Source of the DNA: Acidobacteriota bacterium
GTDB taxonomy: Bacteria > Acidobacteriota > Thermoanaerobaculia > Multivoradales > JAHEKO01
Direction of reading: 5' to 3'
NCBI GenBank assembly: GCA_024638355.1
Contig: JAHEKO010000106.1
Location: forward strand, 1-9,750
Length of the DNA stretch: 9,750 nt
Under the pieces are notes generated by a model, which had not been told where the DNA came from, ran no database searches, and worked only from the letters and a program-made list of their open reading frames with translations. This document shows positions 1-7,247 of the stretch, one piece after another (position 1 is the stretch's first letter; each line of letters begins with the position of its first letter). Position numbers and translations under genes: made by a program.

Positions 1-2
1 TT

Positions 3-218
3 CAGCTCGAATACACCAACGCTTCGAGCCAGAAGTGGCGAGCGCGGGTGACGGTGAGGTGGCTCGACGAGGAAGGGCGGATCATCGACGGTTTCAGCGC
101 GAACGAGCCGCTGGACAAGAAAAGCGCCAGCAAGGTGGCTCAGGCATCGGTCTCGACCATCAAGTACGGGCTGGAAGTGGCCAAGACTCTCGAGGTCGAG
201 GTTCGTTTCGAGCCCTAG
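3..218 (+). CDS. C-terminal 71 residues of an unrecognised protein (5' end outside window)
   Basis: An open frame enters from the left edge and ends at TAG 216-218, giving 71 residues from Gln-Leu-Glu-Tyr to Arg-Phe-Glu-Pro. The fragment alternates polar and hydrophobic residues in the manner of beta strands (RARVTVRWLDEEGRIIDG, then TLEVEVRFEP at the end), with no catalytic motif, cysteine or membrane segment. The pattern of a strand, a 'W-x-D-x-x-G' turn and further strands resembles small immunoglobulin-like beta-sandwich domains of exported proteins such as DUF1425/YcfL-type lipoproteins. This is only a resemblance of pattern. The domain boundary and any signal peptide lie outside the window, so no function is assigned. 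It converges on the leftward gene ending at 314. Confidence 0.6.
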   Translation, partial: QLEYTNASSQKWRARVTVRWLDEEGRIIDGFSANEPLDKKSASKVAQASVSTIKYGLEVAKTLEVEVRFEP

Positions 219-224
219 CCTCGG

Positions 225-256
225 CGAGGTGCCGACCTCGGTCGGGGGAAACCCGA
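225..256. terminator. Tandem short hairpins in the convergent gap, possible terminator
   Basis: Just after the first stop codon lies a perfect 6-bp stem, CGAGGT (225-230) and ACCTCG (235-240), with a GCCG loop. It is followed at once by a 5-bp stem, TCGGG (242-246) and CCCGA (252-256), around GGAAA. No T-run follows, so it is not a classical intrinsic terminator. Its position in a 95-bp gap between convergent genes makes transcript ending a reasonable inference. Confidence 0.35.
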
Positions 257-268
257 GCGATCGTTGAT

Positions 269-290
269 GTCGACTGAATGGGTAGTCGAC
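269..290. terminator. Seven-bp inverted repeat in the convergent gap, possible bidirectional terminator
   Basis: GTCGACT (269-275) and AGTCGAC (284-290) are perfect reverse complements separated by 8 nt. A further short stem, GGCG (302-305) and CGCC (308-311), sits directly beside the stop codon of the leftward gene. With the hairpins at 225-256, almost the whole gap between the convergent genes can fold. There is no T-tract on either strand, so the terminator role is inferred from position only. Confidence 0.35.
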
Positions 291-313
291 CGCACCCGCT
301 CGGCGGGCGCCGC

Positions 314-3300
314 CTACCGCCCGCCCTGGGCCCCGACCTCCCGGGTCTGCCACTCCTCGAGATACTCCCGATGGAGCGGCGTGTCCGGGAACGCGTCGTC
401 GGGGCCGTAGGGGTAGCTGGTCATCGCCCGGAACGGCAGTGGCTCGACCTGCATGCCTTCGCCGGTGTTCTTGTCGGCGTCCTTGTCCCAGCCGTGACTC
501 TCGAGAAAGAGGGTGCGCCGCCAGCCCTCGGCCACAGGGGGCAGCTCGGAGGCGTCGAAGCGTAGGGCGATCTCGTCGCCCGGTCCCATCACCACGCTGC
601 GATCGTCGGGAGTGTCGAGGAGCTCGCCGACGTCGCCGAAGCGGGTGTAGCCGCCGGGGAAGGGGAGCCAGGGCGACTCGGTGGTGACCCGCTGGTAGTC
701 GAAGTCGTGGGGTGCGTTGGGGGCCTTGCGAACCAGCGCCGAGAAGCCCCGGTAGCGGAGGTCGGCGGCGGTCGGGGCGAGCTTCGCGAGCAGCCTCGGA
801 GCGTCGTCGGCGGCAGCGAGCGACCAGGCGATGCGGTCCCACGACAGCCACTGCGAGCCGACGATCCGCAGCTTGCGGGCGCCCTCCGGTAGCGCCGGGG
901 TGTCGACGATCATGGTCTTGGTCTTGCCGGCGGGGAAGCCCATTGCCGGCATCAGCACCTGCCAGCCGTCGGCGGTCTCGACCTCGAGGCGCGGCGGGAA
1001 CAGCTCTATGTCCGAGCGCTGCGCCAGGGCGATGTTCAGGCTGGCGTCGCTGGGGAAGACCCAGCCGTCGATCACCAGCCGCACCGGAGCAGCGGGGGCG
1101 GCGCCCAGGTCGAAGGTGAAGGTCCAGGGCTCGCTGGCGACGCCCTGGATCGTGCTGCGGGTCCAACCGTCGGCGTAGACGTCGTCGCGGCTGCGGATCC
1201 TCTCGGTCACCTCGCGGCCGCGCGCGTCCCAGGCGGCGGCCATCGGCCGGAGGTCACGGGTGCCCAGCACTCGCTCGGGGGTTCCACCCCGGACGATGCG
1301 CAGCGAGCTCGCCACCTCGACGTCGGCCGGATGGTCGACCACCCAGAGCCGGAGGTAGTCGATGAACGCCGCCTCCCACAGCTCCTCGGTGACGCGCAGG
1401 TCGTAGACGCCGTCTTGCGGCGTGGCGCCGACCACCTCGACGATCTCGGTGGGATCGGCGGGCATCCAGACGCCGGGAGCGAGCGGCAAGCCCGCCGGCG
1501 CGCCCCACAGGAGATCGGTGACGAAGGCCATCCGCTCGCCGTCCCAGGCGTAGAGGAAGGGGCAGCTGCCCTTGAGCACCTGCTCCTCGACCACCCGCTG
1601 GCTGGTGGCGGCGGCGAGTCGGTTCTGGGGCACGCCGTTGGTCCAGACGACCCGAAGCAAGTCGACCTTGGGCAGCGACCCCAGGCCGAAGTGGGTGACT
1701 TCGCTGGTCGCCTCGCGGAACTGATACGCCGTGCCGGCGCGCACTTCGAGGGTCGTCCCGCGGCCGAGCACGTTGTTCTTGCTGTTTCCCTTGTCGAGGC
1801 CGCGCAGCCGGACCGAGAGCCAACGGTTCTTGTTGCCGCCGACATTGTCGAGCCGGTGGAGGCCCTCGGGGCCGGCGGCGACCACGTCGAGGTCGCCGTC
1901 GCGGTCGAGATCGGCGGTCGCGAGCGCCGTCGCGCCCTGCGGACCGCCCTCGACATCCAGGAAGTCGAAGCTCTCGTCCGGTCGCTGCGCCATGAGCGCC
2001 AATCCGAGCGGGCCGGCGACGGCCAGATCGAGGCGACCGTCGTTGTCCAGGTCGGGCGTAGCGAGCGCGGCGAAGCTCGCCGCGGTCTTGAGACCGCCGA
2101 GCTGCCAGCTGCGGAAGCGGCCGTTGTCGTTGCGCAAGAAGCGGACGCCCTTGTCGACCAGGATCAGATCGGGCCAGCGGTCGTTGTCGAGGTCGACGCT
2201 CGCCATCGCGGCGACGCCCGCCTGGCCGCCGAGGCCCTTGGCCTCCGTCACGTCGACGAACTCGCCCTGGCGCAGGTTGTCGAGCAGTGTCAGGCCGTCG
2301 CCGTGCGCGACGAGCAGATCGAGATCGCCGTCACGGTCGTGATCGGTGGCCCGCACGGCGGTCGCGCCGTCGAAGGAGAGGCCGTCGAAGACCTTGTCGC
2401 CGACGGCTTCGAGCGGGCCGGCGAGGGAGTTCCGGTAGAGCTCGAGCCCCGAGCCGGCGGCCAGGACGAGATCGAGGTCGCCCTCGATGTCGAAGTCGAA
2501 GGCCTCGGCCGCGGTGCCGCGCGCGCCGTCGAGGCCGAAGGCGCCGGTCGCCTCTTCGAGGACGCCCTCACCGGTCGCCCGCCAGAAGGCGATGCGCTCG
2601 CGTCCATACCCGATCAGATCGGAGCGGCCGTCGTTGTCGAGGTCGACGGCGAGGAGTGCGTCGAGGCCGGCCGGCGCTTTCCACACCTGGGTCTCTGCCC
2701 ACTCGAGCGCTCCCCGGCGCAGCTCCAACCCGGGCTCGGCGCCGCCGGTCAGCCGGGCGATGTCGATCACCTCGTCGCCGTCGAAGTCGGCCAGGGCGAG
2801 GCCGCGGCCGAGCGTCGCGCCGGCGGCGAGGCGGGTCCCGGCGAAGCTCACCGCGACGGGCTCGCCGAACGCCTCGAGCTCGGGCTCGTCGCGAAACCGG
2901 AGCACCGGAACTCCCTGGATGCCGGTCGACAGCTCACGCAGGCTCTCGCGGTAGATCGGGCTGATCTTGAGCACGTTCTCGAGCCGCAGCGCCGGCAGCC
3001 GGGCCTCGTCGAGCTTGCCGGCCTCGAGCGCTGCGAGCACCATCTCGAGCATCTGAAGCGCCGCCGGTTGCGCCTGCCAGCTCAGCTCGCGGATGCGCAG
3101 GAAGGCCTGGGTTGCCGTCGTCCGGTCGCCGGCCTCGCGCGCTCGAATGCCGCGCTGGAGCAGGACGACCAGGTTCTCCGGGCGCAGGCGCACGAGGCGC
3201 TCGAGCGCCTCGGCGGCACCGGCCTCGGCGGCCTCGCCGTCGATGATTCCCGCCTGGCGGTAGAGCGCGTACTGGATCTCGACGTCGTCCGGCGCGAGCC

Positions 3301-3676
3301 GCGCCGCGTTACGCAGGGTGGCGAGCGCCTGCTCGTCCTCGCCGCTCCAGTGCAGGACCTCCGCGCGGATCGCCAGAAGCGAAGGATCGCCCGGCGCCTT
3401 GGCGAGCGCCGTGTCGATGTGCCCGAGCGCGCCGCCGAAGTCCTGCTGGCGCAGGGCGGCGATGGCCAGGTTGGCGTGTCCCAGGGGGTCTTCGGGGAGC
3501 TTCGCGATCAGCTCCTCGAAGATCCGGGCGGCGTTGGCCGGCTGTTCGTTCTCGAGCTCCGCGACGCCCTCGTTGCGCAGTCGCACGGCCTCCTCGGTGG
3601 GCTGGGCGAGTGCGCCGGTGGCGATGGCGAAGGCGATGACGGCGAAGGTGGTGATGGCGATGTGGAGTCGAGTCAT
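314..3676 (-). CDS. Exported TPR / FG-GAP beta-propeller / ASPIC-UnbV protein, 1120 aa
   Basis: The chosen start is ATG 3676 because it begins a clear signal peptide (residues 1-24: basic MTR, hydrophobic core, cleavage near GALA-Q). The frame stays open upstream but that extension is low-complexity and overlaps the divergent gene. Residues ~28-235 are TPR-like helical pairs rich in Ala and Leu (for example the A-x-x-A-P-D-D-P repeats). Residues ~290-610 hold seven FG-GAP/VCBS calcium-loop motifs (DxDxDG...D type) starting at D297, D345, D394, D445, D495, D542 and D589, which suggests a seven-bladed propeller. Residues ~616-700 match the ASPIC/UnbV type (NNVLGRGTTLEVRAG, then THFGLG and VVWTNG), as in CRTAC1-like proteins. 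Residues 701-1120 are a beta-rich C-terminal region beginning with a CPFLYAWDG segment, which I cannot name. It is probably periplasmic or cell-surface and used for protein or carbohydrate binding; no enzyme motif is visible. No strong Shine-Dalgarno site precedes the ATG. Confidence 0.88.
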   Translation of the reverse strand: MTRLHIAITTFAVIAFAIATGALAQPTEEAVRLRNEGVAELENEQPANAARIFEELIAKLPEDPLGHANLAIAALRQQDFGGALGHIDTALAKAPGDPSLLAIRAEVLHWSGEDEQALATLRNAARLAPDDVEIQYALYRQAGIIDGEAAEAGAAEALERLVRLRPENLVVLLQRGIRAREAGDRTTATQAFLRIRELSWQAQPAALQMLEMVLAALEAGKLDEARLPALRLENVLKISPIYRESLRELSTGIQGVPVLRFRDEPELEAFGEPVAVSFAGTRLAAGATLGRGLALADFDGDEVIDIARLTGGAEPGLELRRGALEWAETQVWKAPAGLDALLAVDLDNDGRSDLIGYGRERIAFWRATGEGVLEEATGAFGLDGARGTAAEAFDFDIEGDLDLVLAAGSGLELYRNSLAGPLEAVGDKVFDGLSFDGATAVRATDHDRDGDLDLLVAHGDGLTLLDNLRQGEFVDVTEAKGLGGQAGVAAMASVDLDNDRWPDLILVDKGVRFLRNDNGRFRSWQLGGLKTAASFAALATPDLDNDGRLDLAVAGPLGLALMAQRPDESFDFLDVEGGPQGATALATADLDRDGDLDVVAAGPEGLHRLDNVGGNKNRWLSVRLRGLDKGNSKNNVLGRGTTLEVRAGTAYQFREATSEVTHFGLGSLPKVDLLRVVWTNGVPQNRLAAATSQRVVEEQVLKGSCPFLYAWDGERMAFVTDLLWGAPAGLPLAPGVWMPADPTEIVEVVGATPQDGVYDLRVTEELWEAAFIDYLRLWVVDHPADVEVASSLRIVRGGTPERVLGTRDLRPMAAAWDARGREVTERIRSRDDVYADGWTRSTIQGVASEPWTFTFDLGAAPAAPVRLVIDGWVFPSDASLNIALAQRSDIELFPPRLEVETADGWQVLMPAMGFPAGKTKTMIVDTPALPEGARKLRIVGSQWLSWDRIAWSLAAADDAPRLLAKLAPTAADLRYRGFSALVRKAPNAPHDFDYQRVTTESPWLPFPGGYTRFGDVGELLDTPDDRSVVMGPGDEIALRFDASELPPVAEGWRRTLFLESHGWDKDADKNTGEGMQVEPLPFRAMTSYPYGPDDAFPDTPLHREYLEEWQTREVGAQGGR

Positions 3677-3681
3677 GGGGA

Positions 3682-3699
3682 CGAGAATTGTAACTCTCG
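3682..3699. repeat. Imperfect 18-bp palindrome immediately upstream of the leftward ATG
   Basis: Arms CGAGA (3682-3686) and TCTCG (3695-3699) pair perfectly and the inner bases nearly continue the symmetry (7 of 9 positions match overall). It ends 5 nt from the ATG of the TPR/FG-GAP gene. In the mRNA it could form a short hairpin that includes the only purine-rich (GAGAG) stretch near the start. It could equally be a protein-binding operator. Confidence 0.35.
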
Positions 3700-3715
3700 G
3701 GTGCGGTTGGAGATT

Positions 3716-3733
3716 CCCACCCCGAGGGGTGGG
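3716..3733. repeat. Perfect 8-bp inverted repeat, candidate operator or leader hairpin
   Basis: CCCACCCC (3716-3723), GA, then GGGGTGGG (3726-3733) is an exact palindrome. In RNA it would form a 7-bp GC-rich stem with a CGAG tetraloop. It lies in the region between the divergent TPR/FG-GAP and DUF2339-like genes, inside the predicted leader of the former. As DNA it has the size and symmetry of a dimeric regulator site. Confidence 0.4.
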
Positions 3734-3771
3734 CGGCTGGCGATTGCGGGTGTTGGCGGAGCTCCACGGAT

Positions 3772-3799
3772 AGTGTAGGAGGGACAGGCCCGAAAACAA
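3772..3799 (-). promoter_or_regulatory. Weak sigma70-like promoter candidate for the TPR/FG-GAP gene
   Basis: Read on the minus strand, TTGTTT (3799-3794) and TACACT (3777-3772) are separated by 16 nt. They match the TTGACA and TATAAT consensus at 3 and 4 positions respectively. Transcription would begin near 3765 and give a leader of about 90 nt containing both inverted repeats. No experimental support is available, and such matches occur by chance. Confidence 0.25.
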
Positions 3800-3805
3800 C
3801 CTGTA

Positions 3806-3813
3806 GGGGGAGG
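3806..3813 (+). promoter_or_regulatory. Ribosome binding site of the DUF2339-like gene
   Basis: GGGGGAGG at 3806-3813 ends 4 nt before ATG 3818. It is a strong Shine-Dalgarno match and supports this start over any in-frame alternative. Confidence 0.7.
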
Positions 3814-3817
3814 CTCG

Positions 3818-5536
3818 ATGGAATCTCGCTTCGACGAGCTGGAGTCGCAGATCCAGGAGATCGGGAACGCACTGCGCGGTCTCGAGCGGCGTGTCGTTCG
3901 ACTGGAAGGCGGTGGGGCGGCCGAGGAGCCCAAGGAGCCCGCCGAGCCGTGGTCGCCGGCTCCCGCCGTCGGCGGAACGGCCAAAGGCTGGCTGCCGGCG
4001 ATGGTACCGCTCGTCGGGCGCGCGCTGCTGTTGCTCGGCGGCGCGTTCCTGCTGCGCGCACTCACCGACCTCGAGGCGGTGCCCAACGTCCTCGGGCTGG
4101 TGCTCGGCTTCCTCTACGCCATGCTCCTGGTGCTGGCCGCCGACCGCTCCGCGGCGCGGCCGCAGGGCGCCATGGCCGCCAACTTCTACGCCGTGGTCGG
4201 CGCGCTCGTCGCCTTTTCGCTCGTCGTCGAGGCGGCGACTCGCTTCGAGCTGATCGGGGTGGCGGCCGCCGCCGCGGGCATCGGCATCGCTGCGGGAGCG
4301 CTTCTCGCGCTCGCTTCCCGAAGAGAGCTGCGCACCGCCGCGGCGGCGGCGTCGCTCGGCGGCGGACTGAGCCTGCTCGCCCTTCTCCGCTCCTTCCCCG
4401 AGCCGGCGGCGGCGTTGATCGTCTTGGCGATCCTGGGGCTCGCCGTCCTGTGGACCTGCGATCGGCATAGCTGGCGCCCCTGGAAGTGGTCGAGCGCGCT
4501 GCTGGCCGATCTGGGCTTCGCCATCTTCCCGGCGGGCATCGCTTCGGGGCGATTCACCACCGAGCCGGATCTCGCCACCGGGCTTCTGCTCGCCCTCTTC
4601 ACCGCCTACGTCCTTCTATTCAGCGCGCGTAGCCTGCTGCACGGCCGTTCGATCGGGGTCTTCGAGGTCGTGCAAACCCTGTTCGCCGGAGTGGTCGCCT
4701 TTGGTGGAGCCTGGAGAATCGCCGGAGCGGATGCCCTGGCGCCGGGTCTCACCGCGCTGATCCTCGGTGTCGCCGCCTACAGCGTCGCCTTCTCCAGGGC
4801 GGTACGACACGACAGGCGTCGCAGCTTCCTCTTCTTCACCAGCCTCGGCCTGGCGCTGGTCGGGGTCGGCAGCCTGCGGTTCCTGACCGCCGAGCACGCG
4901 GCGCTGGTCTGGTCGGTGCTGGCCATCGTCTGCGCCGCTGGCAGCGCGCGCTATCGGAGGGTCACGCTGAGCCTGCACTCGACGGTCTACGTGCTCGCGG
5001 CGCTGCTCGCCTCGGGCCTGGCGCTGGCCGCGACCGCCGGCTTCTGGATGCCCGACCCCGCCTCCTGGCCTGAGGTCGACTCGGCGCAGCTCGCGGTGAT
5101 CCTGGCGCTGGGGATCTGCCTGGTCATCCCCGCCGCCCGCTCGTCGCAGAGCTGGGGGTGGCTGTCGCTCATGCCGCGCGCGGCGCTGTTCCTGTTCTTC
5201 GTCTGGGTGGCCGGCGGCGCGCTCCTCGCGTACTTCGCGCCGCGGTACCTGGGCACCGGAGGAGACGTGGACGCGGGTGCTCTGGCGACCTCGCGCACCG
5301 GGCTGCTGGCGATCGCCGCGCTGCTTCTCGCCTGGCTCTCGCGTCGCCCCCGCTTCGTCGAAGCCGGGTGGCTGGTCTACCCGCTGCTGGCGCTCGCCGC
5401 CTTCCGGGTCCTTTCCCAGGATATTCTGGCGGGCCGGCCGGTCACGCTCTTTGTCTCCCTGGCTCTCCTCGGAGCTTCGCTGATCGCCTCGGCGCGATGG
5501 CTGCACCACGACCGAGCCGCGGACGACGAACCTTAG
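3818..5536 (+). CDS. DUF2339-like polytopic membrane protein, 572 aa
   Basis: The start ATG 3818 has a strong ribosome site and opens a charged amphipathic helix (residues 1-30, heptad-like ESRFDELESQIQEIGNALRG), probably a short cytoplasmic coiled coil. A Gly/Pro/Glu linker follows (31-56). The rest is an almost continuous series of hydrophobic segments, about 17-18 by eye: for example 61-82, 90-108, 121-138, 145-166, 172-190, 253-270, 307-325, 336-354, 386-408, 452-472, 514-533 and 541-559. The pattern of an N-terminal coiled coil, a Pro/Ala linker and a first helix reading GRALLLLGGAFLLRALTD is what I associate with DUF2339 predicted membrane proteins, whose function is unknown. The protein is somewhat shorter than many members. 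It has no transport or enzyme signature. It diverges from the TPR/FG-GAP gene and converges on the cytochrome operon, with the two stop codons 7 bp apart. Confidence 0.85.
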   Translation: MESRFDELESQIQEIGNALRGLERRVVRLEGGGAAEEPKEPAEPWSPAPAVGGTAKGWLPAMVPLVGRALLLLGGAFLLRALTDLEAVPNVLGLVLGFLYAMLLVLAADRSAARPQGAMAANFYAVVGALVAFSLVVEAATRFELIGVAAAAAGIGIAAGALLALASRRELRTAAAAASLGGGLSLLALLRSFPEPAAALIVLAILGLAVLWTCDRHSWRPWKWSSALLADLGFAIFPAGIASGRFTTEPDLATGLLLALFTAYVLLFSARSLLHGRSIGVFEVVQTLFAGVVAFGGAWRIAGADALAPGLTALILGVAAYSVAFSRAVRHDRRRSFLFFTSLGLALVGVGSLRFLTAEHAALVWSVLAIVCAAGSARYRRVTLSLHSTVYVLAALLASGLALAATAGFWMPDPASWPEVDSAQLAVILALGICLVIPAARSSQSWGWLSLMPRAALFLFFVWVAGGALLAYFAPRYLGTGGDVDAGALATSRTGLLAIAALLLAWLSRRPRFVEAGWLVYPLLALAAFRVLSQDILAGRPVTLFVSLALLGASLIASARWLHHDRAADDEP

Positions 5537-5554
5537 CCTGACGCTAGTCCGCGG
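5517..5554. terminator. Nested palindrome spanning two convergent stop codons
   Basis: CCGCGGAC (5517-5524) and GTCCGCGG (5547-5554) are exact reverse complements. Nested inside are TAGC (5534-5537) and GCTA (5543-5546). The plus-strand stop TAG (5534-5536) and minus-strand stop TAG (5546-5544) each form part of an inner arm. The inner right arm runs directly into the outer right arm, leaving a 9-nt bulge on the left. No T-tract follows on either strand. A shared 3'-end structure for both convergent transcripts is the simplest reading. Confidence 0.5.
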
Positions 5555-7247
5555 ACGTGCCGAGCTGCCGGATCTTGATCGCCAGAGCGATCAGCAGGAG
5601 GCTGACGAAAACCAGTGAGACGGCCAGGCCACGACGCCGGTAGCCAAGCTCCTCGATGGCGTGACCGGCGCCTTCGAGCGCGGTGTTGGCGGCGGCGATG
5701 CCTTCCTCCTGCCGCACCATGAAGGCTCCCTCTGGATCGGCCGAGAAGGTGTGGACGAGGACGGCGAGGCCGATCTGGGCGTCGATCGCGGCTTCGATGT
5801 CGACCAGCACGTGGCGCGTCTCGATCCCGCCGCGGCGCGCCTCGAGGAAGCGTCGCTCCGCCGTGGCGGTCTTTGTCGTCAGCTCGCGCGAGGCCTCGGT
5901 GAGCGCGGTGGCGGTCTCCAGACCGACGGGCGCATCGGCGAGCAGCGGCTCCGCGGCATGACAGTCGCCGCAGCGCACGATCCGTTCGAGAATCTCTTCG
6001 CCGTTTTCTCCCGTGTAGGCGTAGCGCGTCCGGCCGATGCGGAAGCGACGAAAGAGCTCGGCGAACTCCGGCCTCAGCTCGCCGCCGCGTTCGCCCCTCA
6101 CGCGGTGGGCGGGCAGTTGCAGTAGCCGGTCGACCAGATAGTCGAAGCGCCGCTCTCCCGTCAGGCCGAGGACTTCGATCTCCTCGAGGAGCTCTTCGCG
6201 TGCCGTCTCGAAGTTCCGCCGAACGGCGTCGGAGTCCTCCATGTTCTGCCCCGGCAGCGCGTGGCAGAAGCTGCACGGCTCGGCCGGCAGGGGGTCGAAC
6301 ATCGCGAGGCTCGGCCGCACGACGGCGTGATTCCGATGGCAGGAGGCGCATTCCGTCAGGGCGTGGGCATGGGTCACCGAGTAGGCTGGCTCGGATTCGT
6401 CGTGGCAGGCCGCGCATCCTTCGTCGCCGGCGTCCTCGAGATAGGCGGCGTGCTCGTCGAAGCCCGCCTGCTTGCTGGAGTTGCGAAAGAGGTCGGCCTC
6501 GCGCGGGTGGCACTGGCCGCAGACGAAGGCGATCGAGTCGAGTCCCGGCGGAGCGGCGCCGTGGTTGCCGTGGCAGTCGTTACAGGTCGGCGCCGAGAGG
6601 TCGGAGCGGTCGAGAAGGGCTTCGGCGTGCACGCTGCTCCGCCACCGTCCGTACTGATCGACGGCGAGTGGCCGGCCGTCGGGAGTCGTGCGCTCCGCCA
6701 TCAGTGCGGCATCCGAGTGGCAGCCGCTGCAGGTCTCGGCGATCCGGGTCGGGTAGACCGACGCCTCGGGATCGTCGACGCGGCGGATGCCGTGCGCGCC
6801 GTGGCAGCTGGTGCAGGTGGCGACGGCATCGTCGCCCGCGGCCAGGCTCAGGCCGTGCTGGCTGGTCAGGTATTCCTGCTCCTGATCGATGCGCGCGTCC
6901 GGGCTGTAGCGGCGCATGAACTCCGGGTTCGAGTGGCAGCGGCCACAGAACGCCGACACCTCCGCCGGCGCCGGCGCGCCGACGTAGGGTGCGGCCCGCC
7001 ACTCGGGATCCATCGACAGGTCGAGATCCTCGGCGTGCGCGGGGTCGGGATTGCCGCCGTGGCAGTCGTGGCAGGAGAGCTCGACGGCGGCGTGAACGCC
7101 GTCGGCGAAGTCGGCGACGAGCTGGACGCCCTCTTCGTCGAAGAACCCCTCGTCGCCGTGGCACGTGATGCAGCTGCTCTCCTGGGCCTCGAGCTGCGTC
7201 GCCGGAATCAGCAGGCAAAACGCCGCGAGCCGGAGGGCCGCTCTCAA
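5544..7247 (-). CDS. Undecaheme c-type cytochrome with C-terminal membrane anchor, 567 aa
   Basis: Eleven CXXCH heme-attachment motifs begin at Cys26, 59, 101, 145, 173, 222, 243, 278, 300, 325 and 426, predicting 11 covalent hemes outside the cytoplasmic membrane. The start is TTG 7247: it gives a signal peptide ([21 protein letters not shown]), has GAGGAG 8 nt upstream (7256-7261), and no ATG or GTG is near. The TTG overlaps the TGA stop of the cytochrome b gene, so translation is probably coupled. Many extra histidines (H52, H131, H152, H207, H229, H266, H307, H499) are candidate second axial ligands. Residues ~430-540 have no heme motif and look helical. A hydrophobic segment (540-558) followed by a short basic tail anchors the C-terminus. 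There is no CXXCK, so it is not a typical NrfA. Encoded after Rieske and cytochrome b, it probably takes the place of cytochrome c1 and carries electrons from the Rieske cluster to periplasmic acceptors. Its partner is not in the window. Confidence 0.9.
   Translation of the reverse strand: MRAALRLAAFCLLIPATQLEAQESSCITCHGDEGFFDEEGVQLVADFADGVHAAVELSCHDCHGGNPDPAHAEDLDLSMDPEWRAAPYVGAPAPAEVSAFCGRCHSNPEFMRRYSPDARIDQEQEYLTSQHGLSLAAGDDAVATCTSCHGAHGIRRVDDPEASVYPTRIAETCSGCHSDAALMAERTTPDGRPLAVDQYGRWRSSVHAEALLDRSDLSAPTCNDCHGNHGAAPPGLDSIAFVCGQCHPREADLFRNSSKQAGFDEHAAYLEDAGDEGCAACHDESEPAYSVTHAHALTECASCHRNHAVVRPSLAMFDPLPAEPCSFCHALPGQNMEDSDAVRRNFETAREELLEEIEVLGLTGERRFDYLVDRLLQLPAHRVRGERGGELRPEFAELFRRFRIGRTRYAYTGENGEEILERIVRCGDCHAAEPLLADAPVGLETATALTEASRELTTKTATAERRFLEARRGGIETRHVLVDIEAAIDAQIGLAVLVHTFSADPEGAFMVRQEEGIAAANTALEGAGHAIEELGYRRRGLAVSLVFVSLLLIALAIKIRQLGTSAD

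Noticed and set aside
3744..3776. Possible plus-strand promoter TTGCGG / TAGTGT for the DUF2339-like gene
   Set aside because: The spacing is 21 nt and the -10 matches only 3 of 6 bases, so it is not better than chance.
1331..3778. An 815-codon open frame on the plus strand, antisense to the TPR/FG-GAP gene
   Set aside because: Its repeated Val-Glu-Val/Ala-Val stretches are the reverse reading of Asp-rich calcium loops and Leu/Ala-rich TPRs in GC-rich codons. The opposite strand has a signal peptide and recognisable domains, while this frame has none.
3677..4468. Upstream extension of the leftward TPR/FG-GAP frame by 264 codons
   Set aside because: The extension is Arg/Gly/Glu low-complexity, overlaps the DUF2339-like gene, and would bury the signal peptide that starts at ATG 3676.
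5544..7247. Multiheme cytochrome as a nitrite reductase (NrfA) or hydroxylamine oxidoreductase
   Set aside because: There is no CXXCK motif, the heme number is 11, and the operon is Rieske/cytochrome b, so a catalytic nitrogen role is not supported.
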